Source: Arthrobacter sp. CJ23 (GTDB lineage: Bacteria; Actinomycetota; Actinomycetes; Actinomycetales; Micrococcaceae). From it: DNA of 64,000 nt. Location of the stretch: contig NZ_CP102950.1 of NCBI RefSeq assembly GCF_024741795.1, positions 2,728,001 through 2,792,000 on the forward strand. The letters are read 5' to 3'. Position 1 is the stretch's first letter, and every line of letters begins with the position of its first letter. The position numbers and the translations under genes were made by a program. The notes under the pieces are model-generated. The model did no database searches and was not told the DNA's origin. It saw only the letters and a list, made by a program, of their open reading frames with translations. Of this stretch, positions 1 through 9,304 are shown in pieces.

Positions 1-40
1 CTCAACATCATCCTGCCGGGCTAGCCCCCCGGCTGGGTGC

Positions 41-778
41 CTAGTTCCACTCGGCGGAGCGAACCAGGATGCAGCCGGAGTCCGGGCAGAAGACGATGTC
101 GTCTTCCGCGGCGGCCTTGACCTCGGCGAGGTCGCCGGGGCTCAGCATCATGCCGGACCCCTCCGACTTGCCGTGGAAGAGCCGTGCTGCGCCTACGCCG
201 CGCTTGGCGATGGTCTTTTCGTAGACGGCCAGCATTCCGGCGTCGAGGCCTTCTGCGAAGGCTGCCCGCTGGGTCCGGACCTCGGCCTCTTCCGCGGCGA
301 TGACGGCGATGGCGGCGTCGAGTTCGGCGCGGATGCTGCCGAACGCGCCCTGGATATCGTCCACGATCAGCTGCTGGGCCGCCTGGCGGTCCCGCAGCCC
401 CTCGAGGCGCTCCATGATTTCCAGCTCGACGTCTTCAAGGTCGGAGCGGCGCTTGTTGAGGGAGGCAATGTCGCTTTGCAGGGCCATCAGGTCCTTGGAC
501 AGTCCCGTGCCGCTGTTCAGCCTGGCTTCGTCGCGTTCAATGCGGGAAACCACCTGCTCCACGTCCGCTTCGGAGCGGCGCAGTTCGGCCTCGGCGTCGT
601 GGACGGCCACCTTCGCGGCGCCCAGTTCCCCGTTGGCCACGGAGAGGGCGTCCTGCAGGTCGGTGATGCGCGGGTCCTGTTCAAGGACGCGGCGGCGGCC
701 GGCCAAGGACTTGAGCTTGGCATCCAGCCCCTGCAGCTCAAGCAATTTCAACTGTTCCGCCGGTGCTGCCTTGGCCAC
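41..778 (-). CDS. Zinc-ribbon/coiled-coil protein (zf-RING_7 family)
   Basis: 245 residues. About residues 20-180 are a long heptad-rich helical hairpin (many Glu, Arg and Leu), followed by a small C-terminal domain with the typical CPDSG...ILVR ending. This is the layout of the C4-type zinc-ribbon family PF02591, which usually lies beside nif3-like genes in actinobacteria, as it does here (114 bp downstream of the Nif3-like gene on the same strand). The exact biochemical role is not established; coiled-coil protein or nucleic-acid binding has been proposed for the family. Odd point: where relatives have a first CxxC pair, this protein reads SEGSG, and only CPDSGC remains, so a four-cysteine zinc site cannot form. 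The start ATG fits the family N terminus. Confidence 0.8.
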   Translation of the reverse strand: MAKAAPAEQLKLLELQGLDAKLKSLAGRRRVLEQDPRITDLQDALSVANGELGAAKVAVHDAEAELRRSEADVEQVVSRIERDEARLNSGTGLSKDLMALQSDIASLNKRRSDLEDVELEIMERLEGLRDRQAAQQLIVDDIQGAFGSIRAELDAAIAVIAAEEAEVRTQRAAFAEGLDAGMLAVYEKTIAKRGVGAARLFHGKSEGSGMMLSPGDLAEVKAAAEDDIVFCPDSGCILVRSAEWN

Positions 779-892
779 GCTTACCTCCGCTTGGTTGTGC
801 CGGGACTGTGTCTCAGGCCCGGCCGGGCTCCTCAGCCCGCGTCCATCTAGACTCTAGCGCCTAGCGTGCTCCCCTGCCTCGCTACGCCAGGC

Positions 893-1798
893 TTAGCCGG
901 GAGTCAGAATGAAGTCCCAAGGATCGCTGTTGGTGGTGCTGACGCGGATCTCCACCTCGTGGCCCTGGTCCGCCAGCACATTCCCGAGCGCTTCGGCCGC
1001 AGCAGGCAGCCACAGCCATTCGCTGGCCCAGTGCGAGACGTCGATCAGGTACGGGCGCCCGTTCACCGCGCCTTCGCGGGCCTCCGACGCCGGGTGGTGG
1101 CGCATGTCGGCCGTCACGTAGACGTCCGCCTGGCTGGCCCGGACGGCGTCGAACAGGCTGTCGCCGGCCCCGCCACAGACAGCGACGCGGCGCACCAGCC
1201 CGTCCTTGTCCCCGGCCACGCGCACGCCTCCGGCCACCGCTGGCAGCATTTCGAACACGCGGGCGGCAAAGTCGCCCAGGGTCATCAGCTCGGGGAGCTC
1301 GCCGACACGCCCGATGCCTTCCTCCGGAAGGCCATTGCTGGCAGGCGTGAGCGGTGCGACGTTTTCCAGTCCCATCGCATCCGCCAGGACATCGGAAACA
1401 CCCCCGACGGCGGAGTCACCGTTGGTGTGGACGGTCAGCAGGCCCGTCCCGGCTTCGATGAGCCGGTGCACGGCCAGACCCTTGGCCGAGGTGGCGGCCA
1501 CCGAGTTGACGCCCTTGAGCAGCAAGGGGTGGTGCGTGATGAGCAACCCGGCACCCCATTCAATGGCCTCGTCGATCACTTCCAGCGTGGGGTCCACGGC
1601 GAACAGGACCTTGGTGATGGAGGCTGTGGGCCGGCCCACCACCAGGCCCACCTCGTCCCAGTCCTCGGCGAGTGATTCGGGCCAGAGCTCTTCTACTGCC
1701 AGGAGGACCTGGCCCAGCGTGGGGGTCTCGGGGAGTTCACCGGTACCGGCCTCTTCGCCGGAGTCCGCGTCGGGGAGTGCGGTGCTTACTGCTTCCAT
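893..1798 (-). CDS. Nif3-like dinuclear metal centre hexameric protein
   Basis: 301 residues, close to the length of short bacterial Nif3/YbgI proteins. The metal-binding signature LLITHHPLLLKG is in the first third, and DMRHHPASEA in the C-terminal half supplies further ligands. The family (PF01784, DUF34) forms toroidal hexamers with two metal ions per subunit; its substrate is unsettled, and a GTP cyclohydrolase I type 2 label is often attached without proof. The first 20 residues are an acidic, low-complexity extension. It is likely transcribed with the downstream zinc-ribbon gene, as in many actinobacteria. The start ATG at 1798 is the only well-placed one. Confidence 0.88.
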   Translation of the reverse strand: MEAVSTALPDADSGEEAGTGELPETPTLGQVLLAVEELWPESLAEDWDEVGLVVGRPTASITKVLFAVDPTLEVIDEAIEWGAGLLITHHPLLLKGVNSVAATSAKGLAVHRLIEAGTGLLTVHTNGDSAVGGVSDVLADAMGLENVAPLTPASNGLPEEGIGRVGELPELMTLGDFAARVFEMLPAVAGGVRVAGDKDGLVRRVAVCGGAGDSLFDAVRASQADVYVTADMRHHPASEAREGAVNGRPYLIDVSHWASEWLWLPAAAEALGNVLADQGHEVEIRVSTTNSDPWDFILTPG

Positions 1799-1913
1799 AC
1801 CCTTATTCTTACCCCATGCGGCACGCGCGGGGCTCCCGGCAGTGTCCGGACAACGTCACGGTCCCGTAAGGTATCCCGGGAATCATCCGGCGCCCCGATC
1901 CATTGAAGAGGTC

Positions 1914-2438
1914 ATGAGAACTTTTGTACTTGGCGGAGGCTGCTTCTGGTGCCTGGACGCCGTCTACCAGAAAACCCGGGGCGTCAGCGCGGTGGTGTCC
2001 GGCTACACGGGCGGCCACGTCCGCAACCCGGACTACTACGAGGTCTGCTCGGGCACCACGGGCCATGCTGAAGTCGTGGCCGTGACATTCGACGAAACCG
2101 TGGTTCCCGAGGAGGTCATCCTGGACATGTTCTTCGTCCTCCATGACCCCACCACGCTCAACCGGCAGGGATACGACGTCGGCACCCAGTACCGTTCGTC
2201 GATGTTCTATACGACCACGGAAGAGAAGATCCTTTTCGAGGAAGCGATCGAGCGCGCGCAGGCTCTGTGGTCCCATCCGATTGTGACCGAGGTCAGCCGG
2301 CTGCCCGATTTCTTTGAGGCCGAAGAAGTCCATCAAAACTTCTACGCCAAGTTCCCGGCGCAGGGCTACTGCCAGGTGATCATCAACCCCAAGCTCGCCA
2401 AGGCCCGGAAATATTACTCTGCATGGCTTACCGCTTAG
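1914..2438 (+). CDS. msrA: Peptide-methionine (S)-S-oxide reductase
   Basis: 174 residues. Reduces the S epimer of methionine sulfoxide in proteins and free methionine sulfoxide, protecting against oxidative damage in the cytoplasm. The protein opens MRTFVLGGGCFWC, in which Cys10 of the GCFWC motif is the catalytic cysteine; GYTGG, GHAEVV and the YRSSMFY segment are further family signatures. The reading frame stays open far upstream, but the ATG at 1914 is chosen because the family begins here and a GAAGAGG ribosome-binding sequence lies just before it. Divergent from the Nif3-like gene, single-gene unit. Confidence 0.93.
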   Translation: MRTFVLGGGCFWCLDAVYQKTRGVSAVVSGYTGGHVRNPDYYEVCSGTTGHAEVVAVTFDETVVPEEVILDMFFVLHDPTTLNRQGYDVGTQYRSSMFYTTTEEKILFEEAIERAQALWSHPIVTEVSRLPDFFEAEEVHQNFYAKFPAQGYCQVIINPKLAKARKYYSAWLTA

Positions 2439-2504
2439 CCCGGGTGACCGGCGCTCGTTAGGCTGACCTCAGCATTTCCCTACTTCAGAGATAGGCATAC
2501 ATTC

Positions 2505-3440
2505 ATGGCAAGGATCTACGACGACGTCACCCAGCTGGTCGGCCGCACCCCTCTGGTCCGCTTGAACCGGCTCACGGAAGGCCTCGACGCGACCGTCGCA
2601 GTGAAGCTTGAGTTCTACAACCCGGCCAACAGCGTCAAGGACCGCATCGGTGTGTCCATCGTTGACGCCGCCGAGAAGGCCGGAGCCCTGAAGCCGGGCG
2701 GCACTATCGTGGAGGGCACGTCCGGCAACACGGGCATCGCCCTGGCACTGGTGGGCGCAGCCCGCGGCTACAAGGTCATCCTGACCATGCCTGAAACCAT
2801 GTCCACCGAGCGCCGCGTCATGCTGCGTGCCTACGGTGCAGAGATCGTCCTGACCCCCGGCTCCGAAGGCATGCGCGGTGCCGTGGAAAAGGCCCAGGAA
2901 ATCGTTGCCACCACGGAAAACGCCATCTGGGCCCAGCAGTTCGCCAACCCGGCCAACCCTGAGATCCACCGCACCACCACCGCCGAGGAAATCTGGGCCG
3001 ACACCGACGGCGCCGTGGACATCTTCGTGGGCGGCATCGGCACCGGCGGCACCGTGACCGGCGTAGGCCAGGTCCTCAAGGAGCGCAAGCCCGAGGTCCA
3101 GGTTGTCGCCATCGAACCGAAGGACTCCGCCATCCTGAACGGCGGCGCCCCGGGCCCCCACAAGATCCAGGGCATCGGCGCCAACTTCATCCCCGAGGTG
3201 CTGGACACCAACGTCTACGACGAGGTCCTGGACGCCACCTTGGAGGACTCCGTAGCCACCGCCCGCGCACTGGGCGCCAAGGAAGGCATCCTGGGCGGCA
3301 TCTCCGCCGGTGCAGCCGTGTGGGGCGCCCTGGAGCTGGCCAAGCGTCCTGAGAACAAGGGCAAGCTGATCGTCGCGATCGTCCCGGACTTCGGAGAGCG
3401 TTACATCTCCACGGTCCTGTTTGACGACATCCGCGGCTGA
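2505..3440 (+). CDS. cysK: Cysteine synthase A (O-acetylserine sulfhydrylase)
   Basis: 311 residues. PLP-dependent enzyme that makes L-cysteine from O-acetyl-L-serine and sulfide, the last step of assimilatory cysteine synthesis. Lys45 in NSVKDRIG is the Schiff-base lysine; TSGNTG binds the substrate carboxylate, and [10 protein letters not shown] binds the PLP phosphate. Length is normal for CysK. It lies 42 bp upstream of cysE, which supplies its substrate, so the two are probably one operon, and the two enzymes are known to form the cysteine synthase complex. Confidence 0.95.
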   Translation: MARIYDDVTQLVGRTPLVRLNRLTEGLDATVAVKLEFYNPANSVKDRIGVSIVDAAEKAGALKPGGTIVEGTSGNTGIALALVGAARGYKVILTMPETMSTERRVMLRAYGAEIVLTPGSEGMRGAVEKAQEIVATTENAIWAQQFANPANPEIHRTTTAEEIWADTDGAVDIFVGGIGTGGTVTGVGQVLKERKPEVQVVAIEPKDSAILNGGAPGPHKIQGIGANFIPEVLDTNVYDEVLDATLEDSVATARALGAKEGILGGISAGAAVWGALELAKRPENKGKLIVAIVPDFGERYISTVLFDDIRG

Positions 3441-3482
3441 TTCTTCGCCCGCACGCCTTCATTTTCCTGTAGAAAGGTCTTT

Positions 3483-4067
3483 GTGAGCTTCGTCGCAAGA
3501 CTTAAGGAAGACCTCGACGCCGCCCGGTCTCACGACCCGGCGGCTCGAGGCTCTTTTGAGAACTTTTTCGCGTACTCCGGACTCCACGCCATCTGGATCC
3601 ACCGGCTGACGCATAAACTCTGGCAGTCCCCCGGGCTGCGCTTTCCGGCGCGCCTGATTTCCCAGCTGGGACGTTTCCTGACCGGCATCGAGATCCACCC
3701 CGGCGCCACCATCGGGCGCAGGTTCTTCATTGACCACGGCATGGGCGTGGTCATCGGCGAAACAGCGGAGATCGGCGAAGACGTCATGATCTACCACGGC
3801 GTGACGCTCGGCGGCCGCTCCCTGGCCAAGGTCAAACGCCACCCCACCATCGGTGACCGCGTGACCATCGGTGCCGGGGCGAAGGTCCTGGGCCCCATCA
3901 CGATCGGTGCGGACAGCGCCATCGGCGCCAATGCCGTCGTCGTGAAGGACGCCCCGCCGGAATCGATCATCACCGGCGTTCCGGCCACCTGGCGGCACCG
4001 GGACGCGAAGTCGGAGACCAAGCCCGCGGTGGACCCGGCCGAGTACTACATCGAATACCGGATCTAG
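3483..4067 (+). CDS. cysE: Serine O-acetyltransferase
   Basis: 194 residues. Transfers acetyl from acetyl-CoA to L-serine, giving the O-acetylserine used by CysK. The C-terminal two thirds show left-handed beta-helix hexapeptide repeats ([16 protein letters not shown], then [22 protein letters not shown]); the N terminus has the short alpha-helical domain of the small EpsC-type SATs. The start is GTG at 3483 with an AGAAAGG ribosome-binding sequence upstream. Its stop overlaps the stop of the convergent dehydrogenase gene by 4 bp. Confidence 0.94.
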   Translation: MSFVARLKEDLDAARSHDPAARGSFENFFAYSGLHAIWIHRLTHKLWQSPGLRFPARLISQLGRFLTGIEIHPGATIGRRFFIDHGMGVVIGETAEIGEDVMIYHGVTLGGRSLAKVKRHPTIGDRVTIGAGAKVLGPITIGADSAIGANAVVVKDAPPESIITGVPATWRHRDAKSETKPAVDPAEYYIEYRI

Positions 4068-4897
4068 CCGGCCAAACGCTTGTAGGAATTCCAGAACAGG
4101 GCGTCAAAAGCCCTGTCCGGAAGTACCTTCCGCAACGCCAGGATGGTCCAGGCGCCCCTGCCCACCGGGTAGCGGGTCCTGGGCCATCTGGCCGTGGCCG
4201 CATGGACTATTGCTTTCGCGACCGTCCCCGGAGGCGTGGACAGCCCGCTCCCGGAGGTCGACGCCAGTGCCGCTGCCACAATCCGCGCCTGTTCCTGGTA
4301 CGGGCCCGCGCCGGAGACTGCCAGCAGGCCCTCGCCCGCGATGGCGCCCCATTCGGTGTCCGTGCCGGCCGGTTCAATGATCGCCACAGCGATGCCATGC
4401 TGTTTCAGCTCCAGGCGCAGCGAATCGCTAAGGCCTTCCACCGCAAACTTGGTGCCGTGATACCAGGCGCCGAGCGGCTCGTAGATCTTGCCGCCGATCG
4501 AGGACACATTGATGATCCGCCCGGATCCCGCCGCCCGCATGCCCGGAATCACCAGCTGCGCCATCCTGGCCAGGCCGAACACATTGACTTCGAACTGCCG
4601 CCGGCCTTCATCGAGCGCCACTTCCTCCAGCGAACCGTAGGAGCCATAGCCGGCGTTGTTCACCAGCACGTCGAAGCGCCCGTGCTGGTGCAGGACAGTC
4701 TCCACAGCCGCCACCATGGACTCGTCGTCGGTGACATCCAGCGGCAGCACCGTGATGCCGTGGGCCCTGAGCGGCTCCATCTTCTCCACCCGCCGCGCAC
4801 CCGCATAGACCGCCAGGCCCGCAGCGTTCAGCTTGATGGCGGCCTCGAAGCCGATCCCGGTGGAGGCTCCGGTGACAAATGCGACTCGTTGCGGCAT
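4064..4897 (-). CDS. Short-chain dehydrogenase/reductase (classical SDR)
   Basis: 277 residues. NAD(P)-dependent oxidoreductase of unknown substrate. TGASTGIG near the N terminus is the Rossmann dinucleotide site, NNAGYG is the structural motif, and Ser/Tyr-x3-Lys (NVSSIGG then YHGTKFA) supplies the catalytic residues. The frame is open further upstream, but the ATG at 4897 (MPQRVAF) is chosen because the Rossmann strand starts there; the extra upstream residues are proline-rich and look non-coding. The C terminus (about residues 230-277) is longer than the SDR core and ends in hydrophobic and basic residues. Convergent with cysE. Confidence 0.85.
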   Translation of the reverse strand: MPQRVAFVTGASTGIGFEAAIKLNAAGLAVYAGARRVEKMEPLRAHGITVLPLDVTDDESMVAAVETVLHQHGRFDVLVNNAGYGSYGSLEEVALDEGRRQFEVNVFGLARMAQLVIPGMRAAGSGRIINVSSIGGKIYEPLGAWYHGTKFAVEGLSDSLRLELKQHGIAVAIIEPAGTDTEWGAIAGEGLLAVSGAGPYQEQARIVAAALASTSGSGLSTPPGTVAKAIVHAATARWPRTRYPVGRGAWTILALRKVLPDRAFDALFWNSYKRLAG

Positions 4898-5048
4898 GGC
4901 GGGTCCTTGCTCCAGGGCCACGGGTGGCTGCGGTCCCGGCACGTCAAAGGCCGGTACCTCCCAGCGTAACGGGGAAGCACCGGCCTTTGTCAGGAACCGA
5001 GCGGGGCACCTTTCAGGAACCGAGTGGGCAGGGACCCTGCCCCAATCC

Positions 5049-6485
5049 CTAGTGGGTGTCGACTGCTTCGACCTCGGACTTGTCTTCGCTCCACAGGGTG
5101 TGGAAGGTGCCCTCGGCGTCAACACGGCCGTAGGTGTGTGCACCGAAGAGGTCGCGCTGGCCCTGGATCACGGCGGCGGCAAGGCGCTTGCGGCGCAGGC
5201 CGTCGTAGTAGGCCAGGGAGGAGGAGAACACGGGAACCGGGATGCCCAGCTGGACGGCCGTGGCAACCACGCGGCGCCATGCCGGCAGGACGTCGGCAAT
5301 GGCCTTGGTGAAAGCCGGGGCGAACAGCAGGTTGGCCGGCTTTTCCTCGGCCGCGTAGGCGTTGGTGATTTCCTTGAGCAGCTCAGCACGGATGATGCAG
5401 CCCCCGCGCCACAGCGAGGCGATCTCGTCCAGCTTCAGGTCCCAGCCGTATTCCTTGGCGGCAGAGGTGAGCATGTCCAGGCCCTGGGCGTAGGAGACCA
5501 GCTTGGAGGCGTAGAGCGCCTGGCGGACGTCCTCGACGAAGTTGGCGGGGATCTCGACGGCGATTTCCTCGCCGGCCAGGACTTCCTGGGCGATCTTGCG
5601 CTGCTCGGCCTGGGAAGACAGTGCCCGGGCGAAGACCGATTCGGCAATGCCGGACACCGGGGAACCGAGCTCGAGGGCGGAGATGACTGTCCAGCGGCCG
5701 GTGCCCTTCTGGCCTGCGGCGTCGACGATCACGTCAACGAACGGCTTGCCGGTCTTGGCGTCAACGTGACCCAGGACCTCGGCGGAGATTTCGATGAGGA
5801 AGGAGGACAGCTCGCCCGTGTTCCATTCGGCGAAGATCTTGGACTGCTCGGCCGGCTCGATGCCCGCGCCGGAGCGGAGGAGATCGAAGGCTTCGCCGAT
5901 GACCTGCATGTCGGCGTATTCGATGCCGTTGTGGACCATCTTGACGAAGTGTCCGGCGCCGTCGGTGCCGATCCAGGCGCAGCAGGGCTTGCCGTCGACG
6001 TGTGCGGAGATCTTCTCCAGCAACGGGCCGAGAGCGTCGTAGGACTCCTTGGAGCCGCCGGGCATGATGGACGGGCCGTTCAGGGCACCTTCCTCGCCAC
6101 CGGAGACGCCGATGCCCACGAAGTGCAGGTCCTTGGCAGCCAGGGCGGCTTCGCGGCGGCGGGTGTCCTCGTAGTGCGAGTTGCCGGCGTCGATGACGAT
6201 GTCGCCCGGCTCCAGCAGCGGCGTCAGCTGCTCGATGACGGCGTCCACGGGAGCGCCTGCCTTGACCATGATGAGGACGCGGCGGGGCTTCTCCAGGGAG
6301 TCAACCAGTTCCTGCAGTGTTTCCGTGCGGACGAAGTCGCCGTCAGTGCCATGCTTTTCCAGCAGGGCGTCGGTCTTTTCGACGGAGCGGTTGTGGAGAG
6401 CCACGGTGAATCCGTTGCGTGCAAGGTTGCGGGCCAGGTTGGCGCCCATCACCGCAAGGCCGGTGACACCGATGTGTGCTGACAT
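5049..6485 (-). CDS. gnd: 6-phosphogluconate dehydrogenase (decarboxylating)
   Basis: 478 residues, the long GndA type. Oxidises 6-phosphogluconate to ribulose 5-phosphate and CO2 with NADP+ in the oxidative pentose phosphate pathway. GLAVMGANLARN (about residues 9-20) is the dinucleotide motif; VSGGEEGALNGPSIMPGG and KMVHNGIEY are the substrate and catalytic segments (Lys and Asn). The start ATG at 6485 (MSAHIGVTG) fits the family; the 15 further residues possible upstream do not. It is divergent from a GntR-type regulator, which suggests gluconate-responsive control. Confidence 0.95.
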   Translation of the reverse strand: MSAHIGVTGLAVMGANLARNLARNGFTVALHNRSVEKTDALLEKHGTDGDFVRTETLQELVDSLEKPRRVLIMVKAGAPVDAVIEQLTPLLEPGDIVIDAGNSHYEDTRRREAALAAKDLHFVGIGVSGGEEGALNGPSIMPGGSKESYDALGPLLEKISAHVDGKPCCAWIGTDGAGHFVKMVHNGIEYADMQVIGEAFDLLRSGAGIEPAEQSKIFAEWNTGELSSFLIEISAEVLGHVDAKTGKPFVDVIVDAAGQKGTGRWTVISALELGSPVSGIAESVFARALSSQAEQRKIAQEVLAGEEIAVEIPANFVEDVRQALYASKLVSYAQGLDMLTSAAKEYGWDLKLDEIASLWRGGCIIRAELLKEITNAYAAEEKPANLLFAPAFTKAIADVLPAWRRVVATAVQLGIPVPVFSSSLAYYDGLRRKRLAAAVIQGQRDLFGAHTYGRVDAEGTFHTLWSEDKSEVEAVDTH

Positions 6486-6565
6486 CAAAACTCCAATTCG
6501 ATCGTGTGCAAACGGTCCTGCGCCGGGCACAGGAAACGTTTTCTAAACCAAAGGCTGAATAAACC

Positions 6566-6573
6566 ATACGTAT
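6566..6573. promoter_or_regulatory. Candidate GntR-type operator palindrome
   Basis: An 8-bp perfect palindrome, ATACGTAT, lies in the 230-bp region between the divergent gnd and GntR-regulator genes, 80 bp upstream of gnd. FCD-type GntR regulators commonly bind short palindromes of this kind in divergent promoters. The position supports a role in controlling gnd or the regulator, but an 8-mer alone is weak evidence. Confidence 0.3.
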
Positions 6574-6715
6574 TAAAAGCTGTTGCGGGAAAGTCCTGCC
6601 CACGTTTTGGAACAGGCCACGTCACAAACCAGTCTATGATGCCGCGCACAGGAAGCCACCGCACGGGGATGTCCGTGGAACTCCGGAACGGCCGCTCGCT
6701 ACTATGCTTACGGTT

Positions 6716-7444
6716 ATGTCAACCAGCCTTCACCACCGCGCCGTTGAGAATCTGGGCACCCGCATTGTCGCCGGAACCCTCCCCACGGGCCACGTGATGC
6801 TGGCCGAGCATCTGGAAGATGAACTCAAGGTATCCCGCTCTGTGATCCGCGAGGCCGTGCGCGTCCTGCAGTCGCTCGGCCTGGTGGAAACCATCAAGCG
6901 CGTGGGAATCCGGGTCCTGCCGGCCCACCGCTGGAACCCCTTCGATCCCCTCGTGATCCGCTGGCGCCTGGCCGGCGAAGGCCGCGGCGCCCAGCTGCGC
7001 TCCCTCGCCGAACTCCGCTCCGCCGTCGAGCCTGTGGCAGCCGAACTGGCCGCTGCCAACGCCCCGGAGGCGCTCCGCAACGAACTCGTGGAGATCTCGC
7101 TGGCCATGCGCGATGCCGGGGAAGCCGGGGACGTTCCGCGCTTCCTCGAACTCGACATCCGTTTCCACGCACTGGTGCTGTCCGGCTCCGGCAATGAAAT
7201 GTTCGCCAACCTGATCGGCCAGGTCACCGAGACCCTCACCGGCCGCACGCTCCACGGCCTGATGCCCGAACACCCCCAGAAGGATGCCCTGCAGTGGCAC
7301 ATGGACGTGGCCCACGCGATCGAGGCCGGCAACGGCGCCGAGGCCCGCGAGGCCTCCAGCAGGATCATGCGGGAGACCATCACGGACCTGGCGCCGAGCT
7401 GGCACGACCAGCCCAGGGTGTTCGTGCCGGTGGAGCGGCGTTAA
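6716..7444 (+). CDS. GntR-family (FadR/FCD) transcriptional regulator
   Basis: 242 residues from the ATG at 6716; an ATG 12 bp upstream is also possible. The N-terminal winged helix contains LEDELKVSRSVIREAVRVL, the FadR-type recognition region, and the C-terminal FCD domain has conserved metal-ligand positions (D..FH..L in ELDIRFHALVL, and H near the end in WHMDVAHAI). It most likely senses gluconate or a related sugar acid and represses gnd or the neighbouring idonate genes. Divergent from gnd; its stop overlaps that of the convergent dehydrogenase. Confidence 0.85.
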   Translation: MSTSLHHRAVENLGTRIVAGTLPTGHVMLAEHLEDELKVSRSVIREAVRVLQSLGLVETIKRVGIRVLPAHRWNPFDPLVIRWRLAGEGRGAQLRSLAELRSAVEPVAAELAAANAPEALRNELVEISLAMRDAGEAGDVPRFLELDIRFHALVLSGSGNEMFANLIGQVTETLTGRTLHGLMPEHPQKDALQWHMDVAHAIEAGNGAEAREASSRIMRETITDLAPSWHDQPRVFVPVERR

Positions 7445-8493
7445 GGCCGGAAGTCCAGCAGGACCTTGCCCGATTCTGCAGAGTTCCTGGCCACCTCAAA
7501 GGCCTCGATCCCGCGGTCCAGGGTAAATTCGTGCGTCACCACCGGATCGACGAAGAGCGAACCGTCGGCCAGTGCCGCGATGACCTCGTCGATCTCGTCG
7601 TTGAAGCGGAACGAGCCCAGCAGCTCCAGCTCGCGGGTGATGGCCAGCGAGATGAACACGGGCTGCGGGCCGGAGGGCAACAGGCCCACCATCACCACTT
7701 TTCCGCCGCGCACAGCGCCCTTGATGGCCGAGGCCAGGCCGAAGTGGCTGCCTGAGGACTCGATCACAATGTCGGCCTCGACGGCCGCGATGGCCTCGGC
7801 GTCGTCGCCCTTGAGGACCTCGTCGGCGCCCACGGCCCGTGCGATCTCAAGCGGCTTGTCATGCATGTCCACGGCCACGATCCGGGCGGCACCGGCCCGC
7901 TTGAGCACGGCAACGGCGAGCGCCCCGATGGGCCCGCTTCCGATGACCAGGGCGGTCTTGCCGGAGACGTCCCCGGCGCGGGCGACGGCGTGCCAGGCCA
8001 CGCTTGCCGGCTCCACGAGGGCGGCCGTGCGCAGCGACAGTCCCGCCGGAAGGACGCGGAGCATCCGGGAGGGCAGTTTGGCGTAGCGGCTGAAGGCGCC
8101 GTCCGTGTGCGGGAAGCGCGCGGCGCTGCCCAGGTAGGTACAGCCGGGCGAGAGGTTGGGGCGGTCCTCCGGGTACTTGGCGTCACCGGGGGCGGGCGTG
8201 GCCGGGTGGACGGCGACGGCGGTTCCGGCGGCGGGGCCGCTGCCGTCCGCGGCCGACTGGACCACGGTGCCCACGATTTCGTGGCCCAGGACCATAGGGG
8301 CCTTGAGCACCGACTCGCCGGCGGCACCGTGCAGCCAGTAGTGCAGGTCCGAACCGCAGATCCCGCCGTAGGCGATCTCCACCACGGCTTGGTCCGGCGC
8401 GGGGGCGGTCAGGGCGACGTCCTCGATGCGGAGGTCCCCGGCGGCGTGCGCGACCACGGCAGGGGCTGAGGCGGGGAGCAGGAAGCCGGGCAT
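7441..8493 (-). CDS. L-idonate 5-dehydrogenase-like zinc alcohol dehydrogenase
   Basis: 350 residues of the medium-chain dehydrogenase family. GGICGSDLHYWLHG carries the catalytic zinc cysteine, GHEIVGTV the next ligands, and VIGSGPIGALAV the nucleotide fold. The segment that usually holds four structural-zinc cysteines is changed to NLSPGCTYLG, so the structural site is probably absent, as in idonate dehydrogenases. The predicted reaction is L-idonate to 5-keto-D-gluconate with NAD(P)+. It starts one base inside the stop of the gluconate 5-dehydrogenase gene (TGATG), so translation is coupled. Sorbitol or threonine dehydrogenase activity is a less likely alternative. Confidence 0.78.
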   Translation of the reverse strand: MPGFLLPASAPAVVAHAAGDLRIEDVALTAPAPDQAVVEIAYGGICGSDLHYWLHGAAGESVLKAPMVLGHEIVGTVVQSAADGSGPAAGTAVAVHPATPAPGDAKYPEDRPNLSPGCTYLGSAARFPHTDGAFSRYAKLPSRMLRVLPAGLSLRTAALVEPASVAWHAVARAGDVSGKTALVIGSGPIGALAVAVLKRAGAARIVAVDMHDKPLEIARAVGADEVLKGDDAEAIAAVEADIVIESSGSHFGLASAIKGAVRGGKVVMVGLLPSGPQPVFISLAITRELELLGSFRFNDEIDEVIAALADGSLFVDPVVTHEFTLDRGIEAFEVARNSAESGKVLLDFRP

Positions 8494-9263
8494 CAGACCA
8501 CCACCGTCATTCCGCCGTCGACGAAGATCGTCTGGCCGTTGACGAAGTTGGAGGCCTCGGACGCCAGCCAGACGGCCGGCCCGGCCAGGTCCTGGACGGT
8601 CCCCCAGCGGTGCGCGGGCGTGCGCCCGAGGATCCAGGAGTTGAAGTCGGCATCGTCGACGAGGTTCTGCGTCATTTCCGTGTGGATGTAACCCGGCGCG
8701 ATGCCGTTGATCTGCAGTCCGGAGGCTGCCCATTCCGCCGTCATGGCGCGGGTGAGGTTGCGCAGCCCGCCCTTGGCCGCCACGTAGGGCGCGATGGTGG
8801 GGCGTGCGAGGTCCGTCTGGACCGAGCAGATGTTGATGATCTTGCCGCGGCCGCGCGGGATCATGTGCCGGGCGGCTTCGCGCCCCACGAGGAAGGCGCT
8901 GGTCAGGTCCGTGGTGATGACGCGTTCCCAGTCCTTGACGTCGAGGTCCAGCATGGGCACGCGGTGCTGGATGCCGGCATTGTTGACCAGGATGTCCAGC
9001 GGGCCCACGTTGTCCTCGACCCATGCGACGCCGCGGGCGGCTTCGGTGTCGCTGGTAACGTCGAAGGCGCAGCCGTGGATGCGGCCGGCCGGGTATTCGG
9101 CGGCCATGGCCGTCTCCGCGGCCTTGAGGCGCTCGGTGTTGATGCCGTTGAGCACCACTGTGGCACCGGCGTCGGCCAGGCCATGGGCCAGGGCGTTGCC
9201 GATTCCGCGGCTGGAGCCCGTAATGAGCGCAACGCGCCCGGTGAGATCGAAAAGTCCACTCAT
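8493..9263 (-). CDS. Gluconate 5-dehydrogenase-like SDR
   Basis: 256 residues. A classical short-chain dehydrogenase: TGSSRGIG (NAD(P) site), NNAGIQHR, and catalytic Ser-Tyr-x3-Lys in ICSVQTD and YVAAKGG. NNAGIQHR together with the GIAPGYIHTEMT region matches gluconate 5-dehydrogenases, which interconvert 5-keto-D-gluconate and D-gluconate. It sits between an HIBADH-like gene (41 bp upstream) and the idonate-dehydrogenase-like gene, so the three form an operon for sugar-acid catabolism feeding gluconate towards 6-phosphogluconate and gnd. A gluconate kinase gene is not in the window. Confidence 0.83.
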   Translation of the reverse strand: MSGLFDLTGRVALITGSSRGIGNALAHGLADAGATVVLNGINTERLKAAETAMAAEYPAGRIHGCAFDVTSDTEAARGVAWVEDNVGPLDILVNNAGIQHRVPMLDLDVKDWERVITTDLTSAFLVGREAARHMIPRGRGKIINICSVQTDLARPTIAPYVAAKGGLRNLTRAMTAEWAASGLQINGIAPGYIHTEMTQNLVDDADFNSWILGRTPAHRWGTVQDLAGPAVWLASEASNFVNGQTIFVDGGMTVVV

Positions 9264-9304
9264 TGCTTGTTTTCCTTCTTGCTGACGTGGTTCCGGGAGT
9301 TTGC

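Noticed and set aside
1..24. Possible end of a plus-strand gene (LNIILPG then TAG)
   Set aside because: Only eight codons are visible and any sequence of this length can show such a frame; not enough to call a gene.
866..1675. Long plus-strand frame opposite the Nif3-like gene
   Set aside because: A mirror frame of a GC-rich gene; the product has no family features while the minus strand clearly encodes a Nif3 protein.
4980..5045. Repeated CAGGAACCGAG upstream of the SDR gene
   Set aside because: Two short copies only, in a 151-bp intergenic region between two minus-strand genes; no symmetry or function can be supported.
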